DNA from: Piper betle
Taxonomy: Eukaryota; Streptophyta; Magnoliopsida; Piperales; Piperaceae
Assembly: GCA_033002965.1 (NCBI GenBank)
Contig: JAURVB010014522.1
Location: 25,377-89,376 of the forward strand
Reading direction: 5' to 3'
DNA: 64,000 nt
Both the position numbers and the translations under genes were made by a program. Every line of letters starts with the position of its first letter. Position 1 is the first letter of the stretch. The notes under the pieces are model-generated. The model ran no database searches. It had not been told where the DNA came from and saw nothing but the letters and a program-made list of their open reading frames with translations. Below are positions 36,492 through 46,938 of this stretch, one piece after another.

Positions 36492-39264
36492 TGTAAAGAC
36501 TGTGAATATATATATATATATATATATTCCACTATGTCGGGGAAGGATCGAACGTTGGAGAATTATTATTATTATTTATATTATATTCTCTACCTGGTTA
36601 ATTCTACCCGGTTAATTATTATATTTTATTATTTACCCGGTTAAATGAAATGCTGGTGTTGGGTGTTTTCACATACCCTAGCCGTCATTTTCATTTTATA
36701 TTTTGTGAGGGGACGTCTTCTCATCCTAGCCGCCTATCTCTCATCTTCTTCTCCTCTTCCTTACCGGAGCCGGCTTCTTCCTTGCTTGGGTATTCTTCCT
36801 ATCTCCCTATTCTTAATTTTCATGCATGCATATTTTGAATTGATAATAAGCTTGATAATCATAAGAATTAAAGTCTTAAATCAACAAGAAGAACTAAACT
36901 AAATGGTATACAACTGAAATCCAGCCATGGCCGACGAGTCTGAATTTTGGCAAGGTGGGCGATCGTAGGCAAGGAATTTCAAGGCAGCCCTCACACCCCC
37001 GACGGCCCCTTTGGCTGCTGGGTCGAAGGGATGGCTCGCCATGGACCCTTGTTTGCGATTGGTGGCAGAATTGCACCGGCGAGTGGGCGGAGTTGCAAGG
37101 GGGACGAAGGTGGTGGCGTTCCTCTGAAACAAACGCTGCAATGGAAGATCCAGAGGGTAGACGCCGGTTGTTCTTCGTCGACAACATCAGGGGTTTCACT
37201 ACAGCAGTTCCTGCTAGCCAGCACAGCCCACTACTGACGACCTTCTTGCCGGAATTCATGGCGGCGACATGCAGACATGGGAGAACGACCCTACTCCCTG
37301 CGACGTCCAAAGGTGGCTAATCTTCCTGTTTTGATGCTGGCCTGAGGTAGCTGAACCTCTGAATGGTAGCAAGGTGCAAGAAAGTGGTCATCTTGAGGTT
37401 GGAGAAGAAGGACGTGACCTGCTGTTGTGCCAAAGACGAAGGTGGAGAAGAGAAGAACGTCGGGGAAGAAGAAGATGGCAGATCTGTAATTTAGGCTTGA
37501 CTCGATACGGCTCGAGTTAAAAATAATATTAACTCGTAATAAATCCTTAAAAATTATTATTTTAATGGTTATGGGTTACAATTACTAAACTAATTAATTA
37601 TTGTACGAAATCACCATGAGTAATAAAAATACGGTAATGATAAACTGTGGAAAATTAATCGGTGTATTATAAGCTATTAAATTAAATCGAATGGTTATAA
37701 GTGATTAATGAAATAAAAATTTCACATTTACTATATTAAATTTAATACTAGGTAAATAAAGTGATTATTTTAATAACGAGTCAGTAAGGTAGAAAATGGG
37801 TTATTAAATTATAATCGTGTAAAAAACACAAGTGTTGAACCTAAATAACATAATGAAAATAAATAAAGTTCGAACCTTTATTGAGTTGAATAATTTAAAA
37901 TAATTAGTAATATCTTTAAATTAGGATAATACAAATCATTTTAAATAATTTAATTGAACGACTTAATTAATTAAATTGCTAATAATAATAATGATAATGA
38001 TTAAAGATTAAAACCATAAATTAAATCGTCAAGATCGTGGTTAAGTAATTATCATCTCAAAGGAAAATATACTAATAATAGTAATTAAATACTTGTTTAT
38101 AAGTTAATAATTATTTTATCATTAGTGAAGTGTGAATTATGATTTAGATAATTAATTTAAAATGTAAAGTAGGACATAAATGATTATGTCACATGAATAA
38201 TTTAATATTTAAGATTTGTTGAATGTTGTATGCTTTATGTTGTCGAATTTTGATAACGATATAAATATTAGTCATGTAGTTGCATGCATTTTTGCTTGAA
38301 TAAAATTATTCTTATGTATAATTTTATGTTCTCGTTCAGATTAGGATCGTTGGTCACAGTTGCAGGTTCACTTACGAACTATCCAAGTCCGTATAATTAT
38401 TTGAAATGTTGTATTTTCCCTTTTTGGCAGCCCTGGTCGGCCTGAGCCCAAATTCGACCAGCATGCACCGAGTGCAACCGGGGTCAAGGAATTGACTCAA
38501 TCTGACTCAGAGCCGCACCCTTTAAAATTACTATGTGGGAGTCTTGGTCGACTTGAGTTCATATTTGACCACCATGTGTCGAGCGCAATCGGGGTCGACT
38601 CAATTCGACACAGGGCAGCACCCCCTGAAAGATTGAATACTTGCCCCCATGCCAAAAGGGGTGACAGGGCACAGTGGCGCAAGAAGGCTCATTATGCACT
38701 TGTGATACCGAGAGGGTGAGTCAATGGCAAATATCGGTAACTACAGGCCATGGGCCACGTAGCGTGTGTGCGCATGCATGGGATTGGAGCTGGATGGGGT
38801 GGCCACCCCTCCCAGCATATTAAGAGCTCAGCATAGGCTCATAACAACTAAAAGTCTTGTGAAATGATAATAGGGATTATATTGACTTGTTTCATTTAAT
38901 TATGTGGCTTAGTGGTTTTATCACTAACGCAGAATTGCCTCCGCAGGTGAACAACTTTGGACTGAAGAATAAAAGTGTGGTTGGTGTTTCTTTTATCAAC
39001 CAAGGTTTGGTGAATTGATAATAAATTGGACTTCCTTTTTATTCTCTTGTGTTATAAATGTGGCTATGGGAAACGGTCCGAGCCTGTGGGATTTTGAGTT
39101 AGTTTATTTTATGCATTGTCACATGCTATCAGAACATGTTTTATTTTTATGATTTATAAATTTTCTAGACTTATTTACCGTGTTATGATTCACGTACATG
39201 AATAGTATGTTTACAACATTTAACTTTTAAGTAACACCCGGGCCAGTTAGGGCGGGTCGTTACA
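36492..39264 (+). mobile_element. Family A solo LTR (2773 bp)
   Basis: TGTAAAGACTGTG at 36492 to GGGCGGGTCGTTACA at 39264. Same plan as the B and C LTRs: (TA)n and ATT repeats, ACCCGGTTA boxes (36595-36650), leader with TTACCGGAGCCGG and a GGGTATTC site (GT at 36790), GC-rich block (36910-37330), long AT-rich centre, GACC...ACCGGGGTCAAGGAATTGACTC block (38435-38500), and CACTAAC...CCGCAGG (38922-38947). The block at 38435 is duplicated with a period of about 110 bp at 38545, and a perfect GGGGTGGCCACCCC palindrome lies at 38796-38809. No gag-pol remains. Confidence 0.85.
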
Positions 39265-39544
39265 CCCTATTTAATAAAAGGCCAATTTTTTCTATTCCTA
39301 GACAAAATCAAATATCTATAACAACCAGTGGTTCATCTATTGTATGCATTAAATCAAAATAAAATAAACAATCCATATACACCATCCAAAAAGATAAGAG
39401 GAATAGACTCAATTAAATTATACAATTGAGATCCTTTTTGTAAAGACCCGGAAAATAATAATAATAATAATAATAATAAATACGTTCGTCGCGGTGGGAT
39501 CGAATGTTGGAAAATTTATTTTTTTCCATACAAATTATTTACCG

Positions 39545-39672
39545 TCAACCGGTTAACTGTGAATTACCCGGTTAAGTGAAAAGTATTTTAACCGATTAAT
39601 TATTGTTTAATCGGTCAAGCGGAATCAAACCGTTTAAACAATAAAGTGAATCATATCGATTACCCGGTTACT
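39545..39672 (+). promoter_or_regulatory. Repeated CGGTTA boxes in U3
   Basis: CGGTTA occurs at 39550, 39570 and 39665, with ACCGATTA and AATCGGTC relatives between. The box fits the plant MYB core CNGTTR. The same motif, also repeated, precedes the TATA region in LTR A (36595-36650), C (50065-50115), D (59818) and the inverted copy (54985-55060). Proposed as the enhancer of these LTRs. Confidence 0.55.
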
Positions 39673-39728
39673 CGATTAAGTGAAATACGGGCGAAGTAAG
39701 TTTTCACAAACCCTAGCCTTCATGACAT

Positions 39729-39737
39729 TATATAAAG
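39729..39737 (+). promoter_or_regulatory. TATA box of the 5' LTR promoter
   Basis: TATATAAAG, identical at 47240-47248 in the 3' LTR. Transcription would start near 39760, in the pyrimidine-rich TTTCTCTTCAGAC. Confidence 0.7.
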
Positions 39738-41007
39738 AGAAGGGGAGGGCGTCATCCACATAATTTCTCTTCAGACAGACGCCGGCTTCCTCCTTCGCTC
39801 GGGTAATTCTTCTTCCTTTCCTTTCTTTTTCTTTTGTTGCATGCATACACATGTTGCATAAATCATAAACATGATAAACATAAGAATTAAATGAGAAATC
39901 AACAAGGGAAGAAGAAAACCAGGAGGACGTCCTGCTGTTTTCCAGCAGCAACCACGCCATGTTTCCTTCCATGGTGCGGGGTTGACGTGCTGGAGGTGGG
40001 AATTGCTCCCGACGGTGATGCTGGCCGGATGGAGTCACCTTGGAGGGCCAAAACAGACCGTCGAGGAGGCACGCAGGTCTGAAATCCGAGGGGAGAACAG
40101 GTCGGTGTCGGTGTGGTGGTGCAGCCATGCTGGTCGGGGGTGCCGCCCTGGTGGTGCTAGAGGGTCGTCGTCATGGTGGTGCAAGGGGAGCCGCCATGGG
40201 TCTGGTCGGGTGCTGTTTATGTGGCCGACTAGGGTAGTCGCCATGGGTCATGGGCTGATTATGTGACCGACATGGAGTCACCATGGTCAGGTCGGGGTTG
40301 CTGATTGGGTGGCCGGAATGGGGTCGCCAAGGACTGGTTGAGGGTTGCCATGTGGTGGCCAAGTTGGAGACGCCATAGCAGCGAATGGAGGCTGCCACGT
40401 TACTGGTTGGTCGCCATGCATGGTGAAAATACAGGCTTTCGCTGGTTGACTACAATAAAGCTGGGAGCTTTAGGGTCGTTAAATGAATTGTTAAAGTAGA
40501 ATGGCAACCAGGTAAATATGGGAGAACTCGATGCGGTCGAGTTAGAATATAAGGTAAATACAAAAGAATTAAGTATGGGACATGTTAATAATTAAATTAT
40601 CAACTAGTTAATGGGGATTTGGATGGGGATAATTAATAATTAATTATCATCAGAATTGCTGAAAATTTAATAAGTAATGAAGACTAACATGAACTAATTA
40701 CATCATTTAAAAGTTGATAGTATATTAGTCATGTAGTTGCATGTAGGTTCATGCAAATAAAATTATACTAATGTATAATTTTATGCCCTCATTCAGATTA
40801 GGGTTAGCGGATTACAGTCAGACGAAATCACAAGTCAGGTACGTATAATAGGTAGAACATCGTACTTTCCTTGTTGGTAGCCTAGGTCGGCCTGAGCCCA
40901 GATTCGACCACCATGCACCGAGTGCAACCGGGGTCAAAGAATTGACTCAGTCCGACACGGGGTCGTATTATGTGCGTAAATTGTGTAATGCATCGACATT
41001 GTTTTGG

Positions 41008-41640
41008 AGTAGTGATAGCCGCCCCATAAAAAGGCTACGGCCGGGGTGAGCGAGGCACAGCGATTCCTCCATCGCACTGGAGTGCAGTGATAGCCTCCCC
41101 ATAAAAAGGCTACGGTCGGGGTGTGCGAGGCACTGGCACTAGAATTGGTAGTGAGAGCTTCCCCACAAACGGGGCGTAGCAATCACCGAGTGCGATAGCC
41201 TCCCATAAAGGCTAGGCCGGGTGTGCAAGGCACTGGACTGGAGTGATAACCTCCCCATAAAAAGGCTACGGCCGGGGTGTGTGAGGCACTGGCACTAGAA
41301 TTGGTAGTGAGAGCTTCCCCACAAACGGGGCGTAGCAATCACCTGAGTGCAGTGATAGCCTCCCCATAAAAAGGCTACGGCCGGGGTGTGCAAGGCACTG
41401 GCACTGGAGTGCAGTGATAGCCTCCCCATAAAAAGGCTACGGCCGGGGTGTGTGAGGCACTGGCACTAGAATTGGCAGTGAGAGCTTCCCCACAAACGGG
41501 GCGTAGCAATCACCTGAGTGCAATGATAGCTTCCCCACAAAAAGGCTACGGCCGGGGTGTGCGAGGCACTGGCACTGGAGATGGTAGTGGTAGCCTCCCC
41601 ACAAAAGGGCTACGGCCGGGGTGTGCGGATCACAGCGGAT
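41008..41640. repeat. Hairpin-unit tandem array in the 5' LTR
   Basis: About eleven units of two kinds. One carries TAGCC(TCCCCATAAAAA)GGCTA followed by CGGCCGGGGTGTG; the other carries AGCTTCCCC(ACAAAC)GGGG and GTAGC. Each can fold on itself. Most units are followed by GAGGCACTGGCACT. The unit order differs from the 3' LTR array, so the array expands and contracts. Confidence 0.88.
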
Positions 41641-41760
41641 ACCTCCTCCGCATTGTTTTGGAGTATAGCGGAATCGCTCCACCGCATATTAAAATGAACA
41701 TAGGGAAATAGTGGAATGTACTTGACTTGTTTTATCTATTATACTACTTAGTGTTGTAAT

Positions 41761-41787
41761 CACTAACGCGGAATTGCCTCCGCAGGT
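41761..41787 (+). promoter_or_regulatory. Conserved CACTAAC...CCGCAGG block (putative branch point and 3' splice site)
   Basis: CACTAAC fits the plant branch-point consensus and is followed about 18 bases later by CCGCAG/GT. The same block is at 38922 (A), 49251 (3' LTR of B) and 52963 (C) while sequence upstream differs. GCGGA and TCCGC in it also form a small hairpin, an alternative reason for conservation. Confidence 0.45.
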
Positions 41788-42015
41788 GTGCAGATACGAA
41801 ATTAGGTGATTGACAACCAGAGCATGGAGCAAAATAAATATGGGGACTCCCTTTTTATTTATTTGAGAAATAAGTGTGGCTACTGGGAAACGGTCCAAGA
41901 CTGTGGGATCTTTATATATGTTTTTGTTAGAAATGCTAGACATATTTGCTAAATTGTGAGTAACACCTAGCCAGCTAGGCCCACAATGTTGTGAAAAATG
42001 GCGGGTCGTTACAGG

Positions 42016-42027
42016 TGGTATCAGAGC
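42016..42027 (+). promoter_or_regulatory. Primer-binding site (initiator-Met tRNA)
   Basis: TGGTATCAGAGC two bases after the 5' LTR end, complementary to the 3' end of plant initiator methionine tRNA. Confidence 0.95.
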
Positions 42028-42191
42028 CTGGTTTCCCAAAAGCTCACATCTTATGACTCAAGTACCTTGTTGAAGAGTCCAATATTTATCTTTCTCCAAT
42101 GGGGTATGTCATTAGTGAATTAGTGGACTCACTAACAAACCTAAGTAATCATAAAAAAAATTTTAATGAACCATAACGGAATAAATTTTAG

Positions 42192-42962
42192 ATGGCAGGC
42201 ACCCGAAGGAAGTCGAGCCAAGCTGCGCAGTCGGACACGAACGTGGAGAGTGTGTTAGGCCAAATTTTGACGGCCATACAGGGACTAGCGCAGGCTTCAG
42301 ATAATACCAGTTCTGTGGTTCAGAACATAGCGCAGCGATTACCGGGATTGGTAACAGGGAATGGAGCTCCAAATTCGGCTGCGGGTCCTAGTAGCGTCCC
42401 AAATGGGGATCAGGGGAGCGCCCAAGAGCGGGTAGGGATAGCTGACCCGGGCGAGCGAGGGGAACTTCCAAACCCAGTGCCACCGGTAGTCCGACAAGTG
42501 GTACTGCCAGTTGGGGATGACAGTGATCGATACACTGTAGAAAAATTCCGGAAGAACGGAGCTGAGGTATTCATTGGAGGGACTGATCCAATGAAGGCGG
42601 AGAGCTGGATGGACATTACTGAGAAAGCATTTAGAGCTCTCTCTGTGCCTCATCGCCATCAAGTGAGGTTGGCGACATGCATGCTTCAGGAGGAAGCATC
42701 TTATTGGTGGAAGTCCATGGAGAAGACTGCGTTCCATCAACGGGAGATTTCGTCCATTCCTTGGGCGGAATTTGTAACAGCTTTCAATGGACAATATTTT
42801 CCTGAGTCTGTTGTCCAGAAGAAAGCACTGGAATTTGCCACTCTAACTCAGAGGGATGATTCAGTCCGAGAGTATGCAAAAAATTTCTTGCAATTGGAGA
42901 GATTTGCACCTGGGAGTCTGGCAACTGCCCGGGCCAGAGCAGACAAATTTTTCTGGGGTTGA
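42192..42962 (+). CDS. Gag, N-terminal and capsid part (256 codons), ends at a frameshift
   Basis: Structural protein of the retrotransposon particle. Starts [10 protein letters not shown] after a 178-base leader. Residues about 115-250 hold the gypsy capsid domain: [48 protein letters not shown] and ARADKFFWG. The frame stops at TGA (42960-42962) within what should be FFWGLKPELR: the sequence has four G where five are needed (42955-42958), and the continuation is in the next frame. Plant chromoviruses normally carry gag-pol as one frame, and the break precedes the zinc knuckle, so this is a lesion or sequencing error and not a gag/pol recoding site. Confidence 0.9.
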   Translation: MAGTRRKSSQAAQSDTNVESVLGQILTAIQGLAQASDNTSSVVQNIAQRLPGLVTGNGAPNSAAGPSSVPNGDQGSAQERVGIADPGERGELPNPVPPVVRQVVLPVGDDSDRYTVEKFRKNGAEVFIGGTDPMKAESWMDITEKAFRALSVPHRHQVRLATCMLQEEASYWWKSMEKTAFHQREISSIPWAEFVTAFNGQYFPESVVQKKALEFATLTQRDDSVREYAKNFLQLERFAPGSLATARARADKFFWG

Positions 42963-45900
42963 AGCCAGAATTGAGGAGTAGGGTTGCTACGGCGCCAAGA
43001 GGCACTATAACCGAAGTGATTGAGGCAGCCACTACTCATGAGTTGGTGTACGACTATGTCCGTGCACAGAAACAGGGGAAGGCTACTATGCAACATAAGA
43101 ATGCCAACCAGGGTAGTAGCAAAAACCGGTCTGCAGAACACCAGCAGCAGAACTATCAACGGAATGTCGATGGGAACCGCAAAAGGAAGTTTCAGGAGAT
43201 TCCGTATCGACTATGTAAAAATTGCAACAAGATGCATTCAGGGCCATGCAGTGAGCCCCGTCGGTGCTACAACTGCGGAAGGACGGGACACCTGCAAAAC
43301 GAGTGTCGTCAGCCCCTGAAGCAACAACAGGAGCAACCTGAAAAGGAGAAGACACCAGCTCCTAATCGCTACCCAGCACCTGCAAAATCGGTGGACAAAG
43401 GGAAGGCGAAACTTTTTGCAGTCGAAATCGAGGACGCTGAGGACGATGACCACACAGTTCGAGGTAAAATTCTGATTCAAAGTGTTAGTGTGGATGTTTT
43501 ATTTGACTCGGGGTGTACACATTCGTTCCTATCATCCCGATTAGTTAAGAGTTTAGGACTCCAAACGTCTACATTACCCAAGACTTATAGGGTCACTACT
43601 GCAACGGGAGACGGGGAAGTCACAACGTTAGGAGTGACTAACCTATCCTTGGATATACAAGGGAAACCCTATGTATGGAATTTCATTGTCTATGGGATAA
43701 TAGGCTTTGATGTACTGTTGGGAATGGACTGGTTGTCTGCACACCAGGCTTTTCTCGACTGTAAAGGGAGGAGAGTGTTGACGAAACCTTGTAATTGTGA
43801 GATGGGGGTCATTTTCCAAGGGTCATGGAATGATCCATCCTCTTGTATTGTGTCGGTTAGTGAGGCAACTGAGTGGTTTGGTGAGGGTTGTAAAGCCTTT
43901 TCGGCAACTCTAGAGGAGTCTGAGTCCAAACCCAAAGAGTTGTCCATGATTCCGGTGGTAGCAGAATTTCCGGACGTATTTCCAGGTGAACTTCCAGGGT
44001 TACCTCCTAAGCGGGCGGTGGAGTTTGTCATTGACCTAGCACCTGGAGTATCACCAATTTCTAAAGCACCATACCGCATGGCTCCAGCGGAACTCAAGGA
44101 GTTAAAGAGTCAATTAGAAGAGCTGTTGCAGGCAGGCTTCATCCGACCAAGTACTTCACCCTGGGGAGCCCCTGTTCTTTTCGTAAAGAAGAAGGATGGC
44201 TCACTTCGATTGTGTATTGACTATCGCCAGCTCAATCAAGTGACAGTCAAGAATCGGTACCCCTTACCGAGGATTGATGATTTATTTGATCAGTTGAAAA
44301 CAGCCGGAATATTCTCAAAAATAGACTTGCGGTCCGGATATCATCAACTGCGGGTGAAGGAATCTGACATACAGAAAACGGCTTTCCGAACTCGATATGG
44401 GCATTATGAGTTTCTGGTTATGCCTTTTGGTCTGACAAATGCACCAGCGGCCTTTATGTCACTTATGAACACGGTGTTCCACGAATACTTGGATAAGTTT
44501 ATTATTGTGTTTGTGGATGACATTCTGGTCTATTCAAATAATGAGGAGGACCATGGGAAACACTTGTCCATTGCTCTTCAAGTTTTGAGGGAGAATCAAT
44601 TGTTCGCCAAGTTATCAAAGTGTGACTTCTGGCTGGAGGAGGTGAAATTCCTCGGACATGTTGTCTCAAAGGCGGGAGTCGCAGTGGATCCATCAAAAGT
44701 GAGAGCAGTTACTGATTGGCCACAACCCAAGTCAGTCACAGATATCCGAAGTTTCCTTGGACTAGCAGGTTACTATCGGAAGTTCATTAAAGATTTCTCC
44801 TTGGTGGCATCGCCAATGACTAAGCTTACACGCAAGGGAGTCAAGTTCGAATGGAGTAACAAGTGTGAGGAGAGTTTCCAATCTTTGAAGAAGAGTTTAA
44901 CTACTGCACCAGTTTTGACTATACCAAATGGCAATGAAGGATTCGTGGTCTTCAGTGATGCATCTCTAGTGGGGTTAGGATGTGTCCTTATGCAAGATGG
45001 TAAGGTGGTGGCTTACGCCTCTCGCCAATTGAAGATTCACGAGCAAAATTATGCAACCCATGACTTGGAACTGGCAGCAGTTGTGTTTGCTCTGAAAATT
45101 TGGAGACACTATTTGTACGGAGCTCAGTTCGAGGTTTTCACCGACCACCAAAGTTTGAAGTATATCTTCACCCAGAATGACCTTAACCTTCGACAGAGGC
45201 GGTGGATAGAATACTTGAAGGACTATGATTTCCAAATTTTATACCATCCGAGAAAAGCGAACGTTGTAGCCGACGCGTTGAGTCGGAAGGGCAAGGTGGA
45301 CAAGGGTCAACAGCTAGCTAGACTTTGGGCTATGTCAGCTGAGGTGGTAGCTATTAACCCGGTGGAACGAATGACAGGACTACTGGCGAACCTGGTTATC
45401 TCCAATGAATTGGTGGACCGAGTTAAGCTAACACAAATGGAAGATGAGAAGCTGAATGAAATGTTGGACAAAACTCCCGACATTGTAGCAGATTCCAACA
45501 GTGTAATCAGATTTAGAGGGAGGTTGTGTGTACCCAACAATGATGCATTAAAGCGAGATATCCTGGAGGAAGCTCATCGTTCAAGGTTCTCAATACACCC
45601 TGGTGTTACAAAGATGTACCAGGACTTAAAACGAACCTACTGGTGGATTGGGATGAAGAGGGATGTGGTGGATTTTGTTTCCAAGTGTCAGACGTGCCAA
45701 TTGATCAAAGCCCAACATCAACTACCCGGTGGATTATTACAATCTTTAGAAATACCTACCTGGAAATGGGAGCGTGTCACATGTGATTTTATTACTAAAC
45801 TCCCAAGGACTTTGAAGAGACATGACTCTATATGGGTGGTTGTGGACCGTTTGACTAAGGCAGCTCACTTTATCCCCACAAAATCAACAAGGACGGCGGA

Positions 45901-46828
45901 ATACTTAGCAGAACTGTACATAAATAACATTGTCAGGCTGCATGGAATTCCAAAGGAGATAGTCTCTGACAGAGATCCCCTATTCACGTCACATTTTTGG
46001 GAAGTTTTCCAAAAAGCTATGGGGACCCAAATCAAGTTAAGTACAGCATATCACCCCCAAACTGATGGTCAGAGTGAGAGGACCAATCAAACCTTGGAGG
46101 ATTTGTTGAGAGCTTGCATCCTCGACTGGGGAGGAGATTGGGAGAAACACTTAGCCTTGGCTGAATTCACCTATAATAACTCTTACCAAGCCAGTATAGG
46201 AATGGCACCGTTTGAAGCTTTATACGGTAGGCCTTGTCGATCTCCATCATGCTGGTTGGAGTCTACAGAGGTGGTTATGGTCGGGCCAGAGATGGTGAGA
46301 GAAGCAGCTGAAAAAGTGCAACTCATCCAGCAAAGGCTTAAGGCAGCTCAGGATCGGCAGAAAAGTTATGCTGACACTCGAAGGAAGGACTTAGAATTCC
46401 AAGTTGGGGAGTTCGTCTACCTTAAGACCTCACCTAAAAAGGGAGTGATCAGATTTAGAACATCAGGGAAGTTGAAGCCAAGATTCATAGGACCATTTCC
46501 AATTCTGGATCGAATCGGAAGTTGTGCATATAGATTAGCATTACCACCAAGCCTTGATGGTGTACACAATGTCTTTCATGTGTCAATGCTAAAGAAATAT
46601 GTACGAGATGAGAATCACATTATCACAAATTTTGTAGATTTAGAGCTACAATCGGATTTAACCTACGAGGAAAAACCGATTCGCATCTTAGCGAGGGAAA
46701 CAAAGACACTCCGTAACAAGGAGATCCCTTTGGTAAAGGTATTATGGAGAAATCAGGGATCAGAAGAAGCTACATGGGAGACTGAACAGGAAATGGCCAG
46801 AAAATATCCTAGCCTGTTTGTAGCATAA
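42959..46828 (+). CDS. Gag C-terminus plus Pol polyprotein (1289 codons)
   Basis: Continues the gag frame after the lesion, so no real start is expected at 42959 (TTG). Residues approximately: zinc knuckle [14 protein letters not shown] at 103-116; protease [11 protein letters not shown] at about 180 (Cys where Ala/Ser is usual, catalytic Asp kept); RT with [11 protein letters not shown] at 453 and FVDDILVYS at 517; RNase [12 protein letters not shown] at 664; integrase HHCC (AHRSRFSIH ... CQTCQ) at 870-910, catalytic D-D-E in CDFITKL (942), SDRDPLF (1003) and [13 protein letters not shown] (1038); then [23 protein letters not shown] and a chromodomain-like tail [20 protein letters not shown] to the end. 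All catalytic residues are intact. It would copy and integrate the element, and could serve the TRIMs in trans. Confidence 0.95.
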   Translation: MKPELRSRVATAPRGTITEVIEAATTHELVYDYVRAQKQGKATMQHKNANQGSSKNRSAEHQQQNYQRNVDGNRKRKFQEIPYRLCKNCNKMHSGPCSEPRRCYNCGRTGHLQNECRQPLKQQQEQPEKEKTPAPNRYPAPAKSVDKGKAKLFAVEIEDAEDDDHTVRGKILIQSVSVDVLFDSGCTHSFLSSRLVKSLGLQTSTLPKTYRVTTATGDGEVTTLGVTNLSLDIQGKPYVWNFIVYGIIGFDVLLGMDWLSAHQAFLDCKGRRVLTKPCNCEMGVIFQGSWNDPSSCIVSVSEATEWFGEGCKAFSATLEESESKPKELSMIPVVAEFPDVFPGELPGLPPKRAVEFVIDLAPGVSPISKAPYRMAPAELKELKSQLEELLQAGFIRPSTSPWGAPVLFVKKKDGSLRLCIDYRQLNQVTVKNRYPLPRIDDLFDQLKTAGIFSKIDLRSGYHQLRVKESDIQKTAFRTRYGHYEFLVMPFGLTNAPAAFMSLMNTVFHEYLDKFIIVFVDDILVYSNNEEDHGKHLSIALQVLRENQLFAKLSKCDFWLEEVKFLGHVVSKAGVAVDPSKVRAVTDWPQPKSVTDIRSFLGLAGYYRKFIKDFSLVASPMTKLTRKGVKFEWSNKCEESFQSLKKSLTTAPVLTIPNGNEGFVVFSDASLVGLGCVLMQDGKVVAYASRQLKIHEQNYATHDLELAAVVFALKIWRHYLYGAQFEVFTDHQSLKYIFTQNDLNLRQRRWIEYLKDYDFQILYHPRKANVVADALSRKGKVDKGQQLARLWAMSAEVVAINPVERMTGLLANLVISNELVDRVKLTQMEDEKLNEMLDKTPDIVADSNSVIRFRGRLCVPNNDALKRDILEEAHRSRFSIHPGVTKMYQDLKRTYWWIGMKRDVVDFVSKCQTCQLIKAQHQLPGGLLQSLEIPTWKWERVTCDFITKLPRTLKRHDSIWVVVDRLTKAAHFIPTKSTRTAEYLAELYINNIVRLHGIPKEIVSDRDPLFTSHFWEVFQKAMGTQIKLSTAYHPQTDGQSERTNQTLEDLLRACILDWGGDWEKHLALAEFTYNNSYQASIGMAPFEALYGRPCRSPSCWLESTEVVMVGPEMVREAAEKVQLIQQRLKAAQDRQKSYADTRRKDLEFQVGEFVYLKTSPKKGVIRFRTSGKLKPRFIGPFPILDRIGSCAYRLALPPSLDGVHNVFHVSMLKKYVRDENHIITNFVDLELQSDLTYEEKPIRILARETKTLRNKEIPLVKVLWRNQGSEEATWETEQEMARKYPSLFVA

Positions 46829-46903
46829 AATCCGTGTAATTGTTGTAACATGAACTTATACCGGAGATGTACTTAATCATGAATATCCTATTAATGCTAT
46901 GAT

Positions 46904-46919
46904 ATTTCGGGGACGAAAT
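46904..46919 (+). promoter_or_regulatory. Pre-PPT palindrome of the chromovirus
   Basis: ATTTCGGGGACGAAAT, identical to 12521-12536 in the TRIM, 20 bases upstream of the 3' LTR. Known as a common feature upstream of the PPT in plant chromoviruses. Confidence 0.7.
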
Positions 46920-46925
46920 AATTCT

Positions 46926-46938
46926 AAGTTGGGGAGAT
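46926..46938 (+). promoter_or_regulatory. Polypurine tract
   Basis: Purine-rich AAGTTGGGGAGAT directly before the 3' LTR start TGTAAAGACCC at 46939. Confidence 0.85.

Larger units (their letters stand above)
39439..42013 (+). repeat. 5' LTR of the complete chromovirus (2575 bp)
   Basis: TGTAAAGACCC at 39439 to GGCGGGTCGTTACA at 42013. U3 is short: AAT repeats, then AACCGGTTAA/ACCCGGTTA boxes to 39672 and the TATA box at 39731. Then follow a leader, a GGGTAATTC donor-like site (GT 39803-39804), a GC-rich block (39900-40440), the conserved CCGGGGTCAA block (40930), the hairpin array (41008-41640), CACTAAC...CCGCAGG (41761-41786) and an AATAAA at 41832-41837. If polyadenylation occurs there, R spans about 2.1 kb and U5 about 150 bp. 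Confidence 0.95.

Noticed and set aside
39676..40128. 150-codon minus-strand frame repeated identically at 47187-47639
   Set aside because: It is antisense within the GC-rich block of the two nearly identical LTRs; identity of the two copies follows from LTR identity and it has no domain.
42945..42962. Programmed -1 frameshift between gag and pol
   Set aside because: The shift occurs before the Gag zinc knuckle, no canonical slippery heptamer in the zero frame, and the lineage normally uses one frame; a missing G explains it better.
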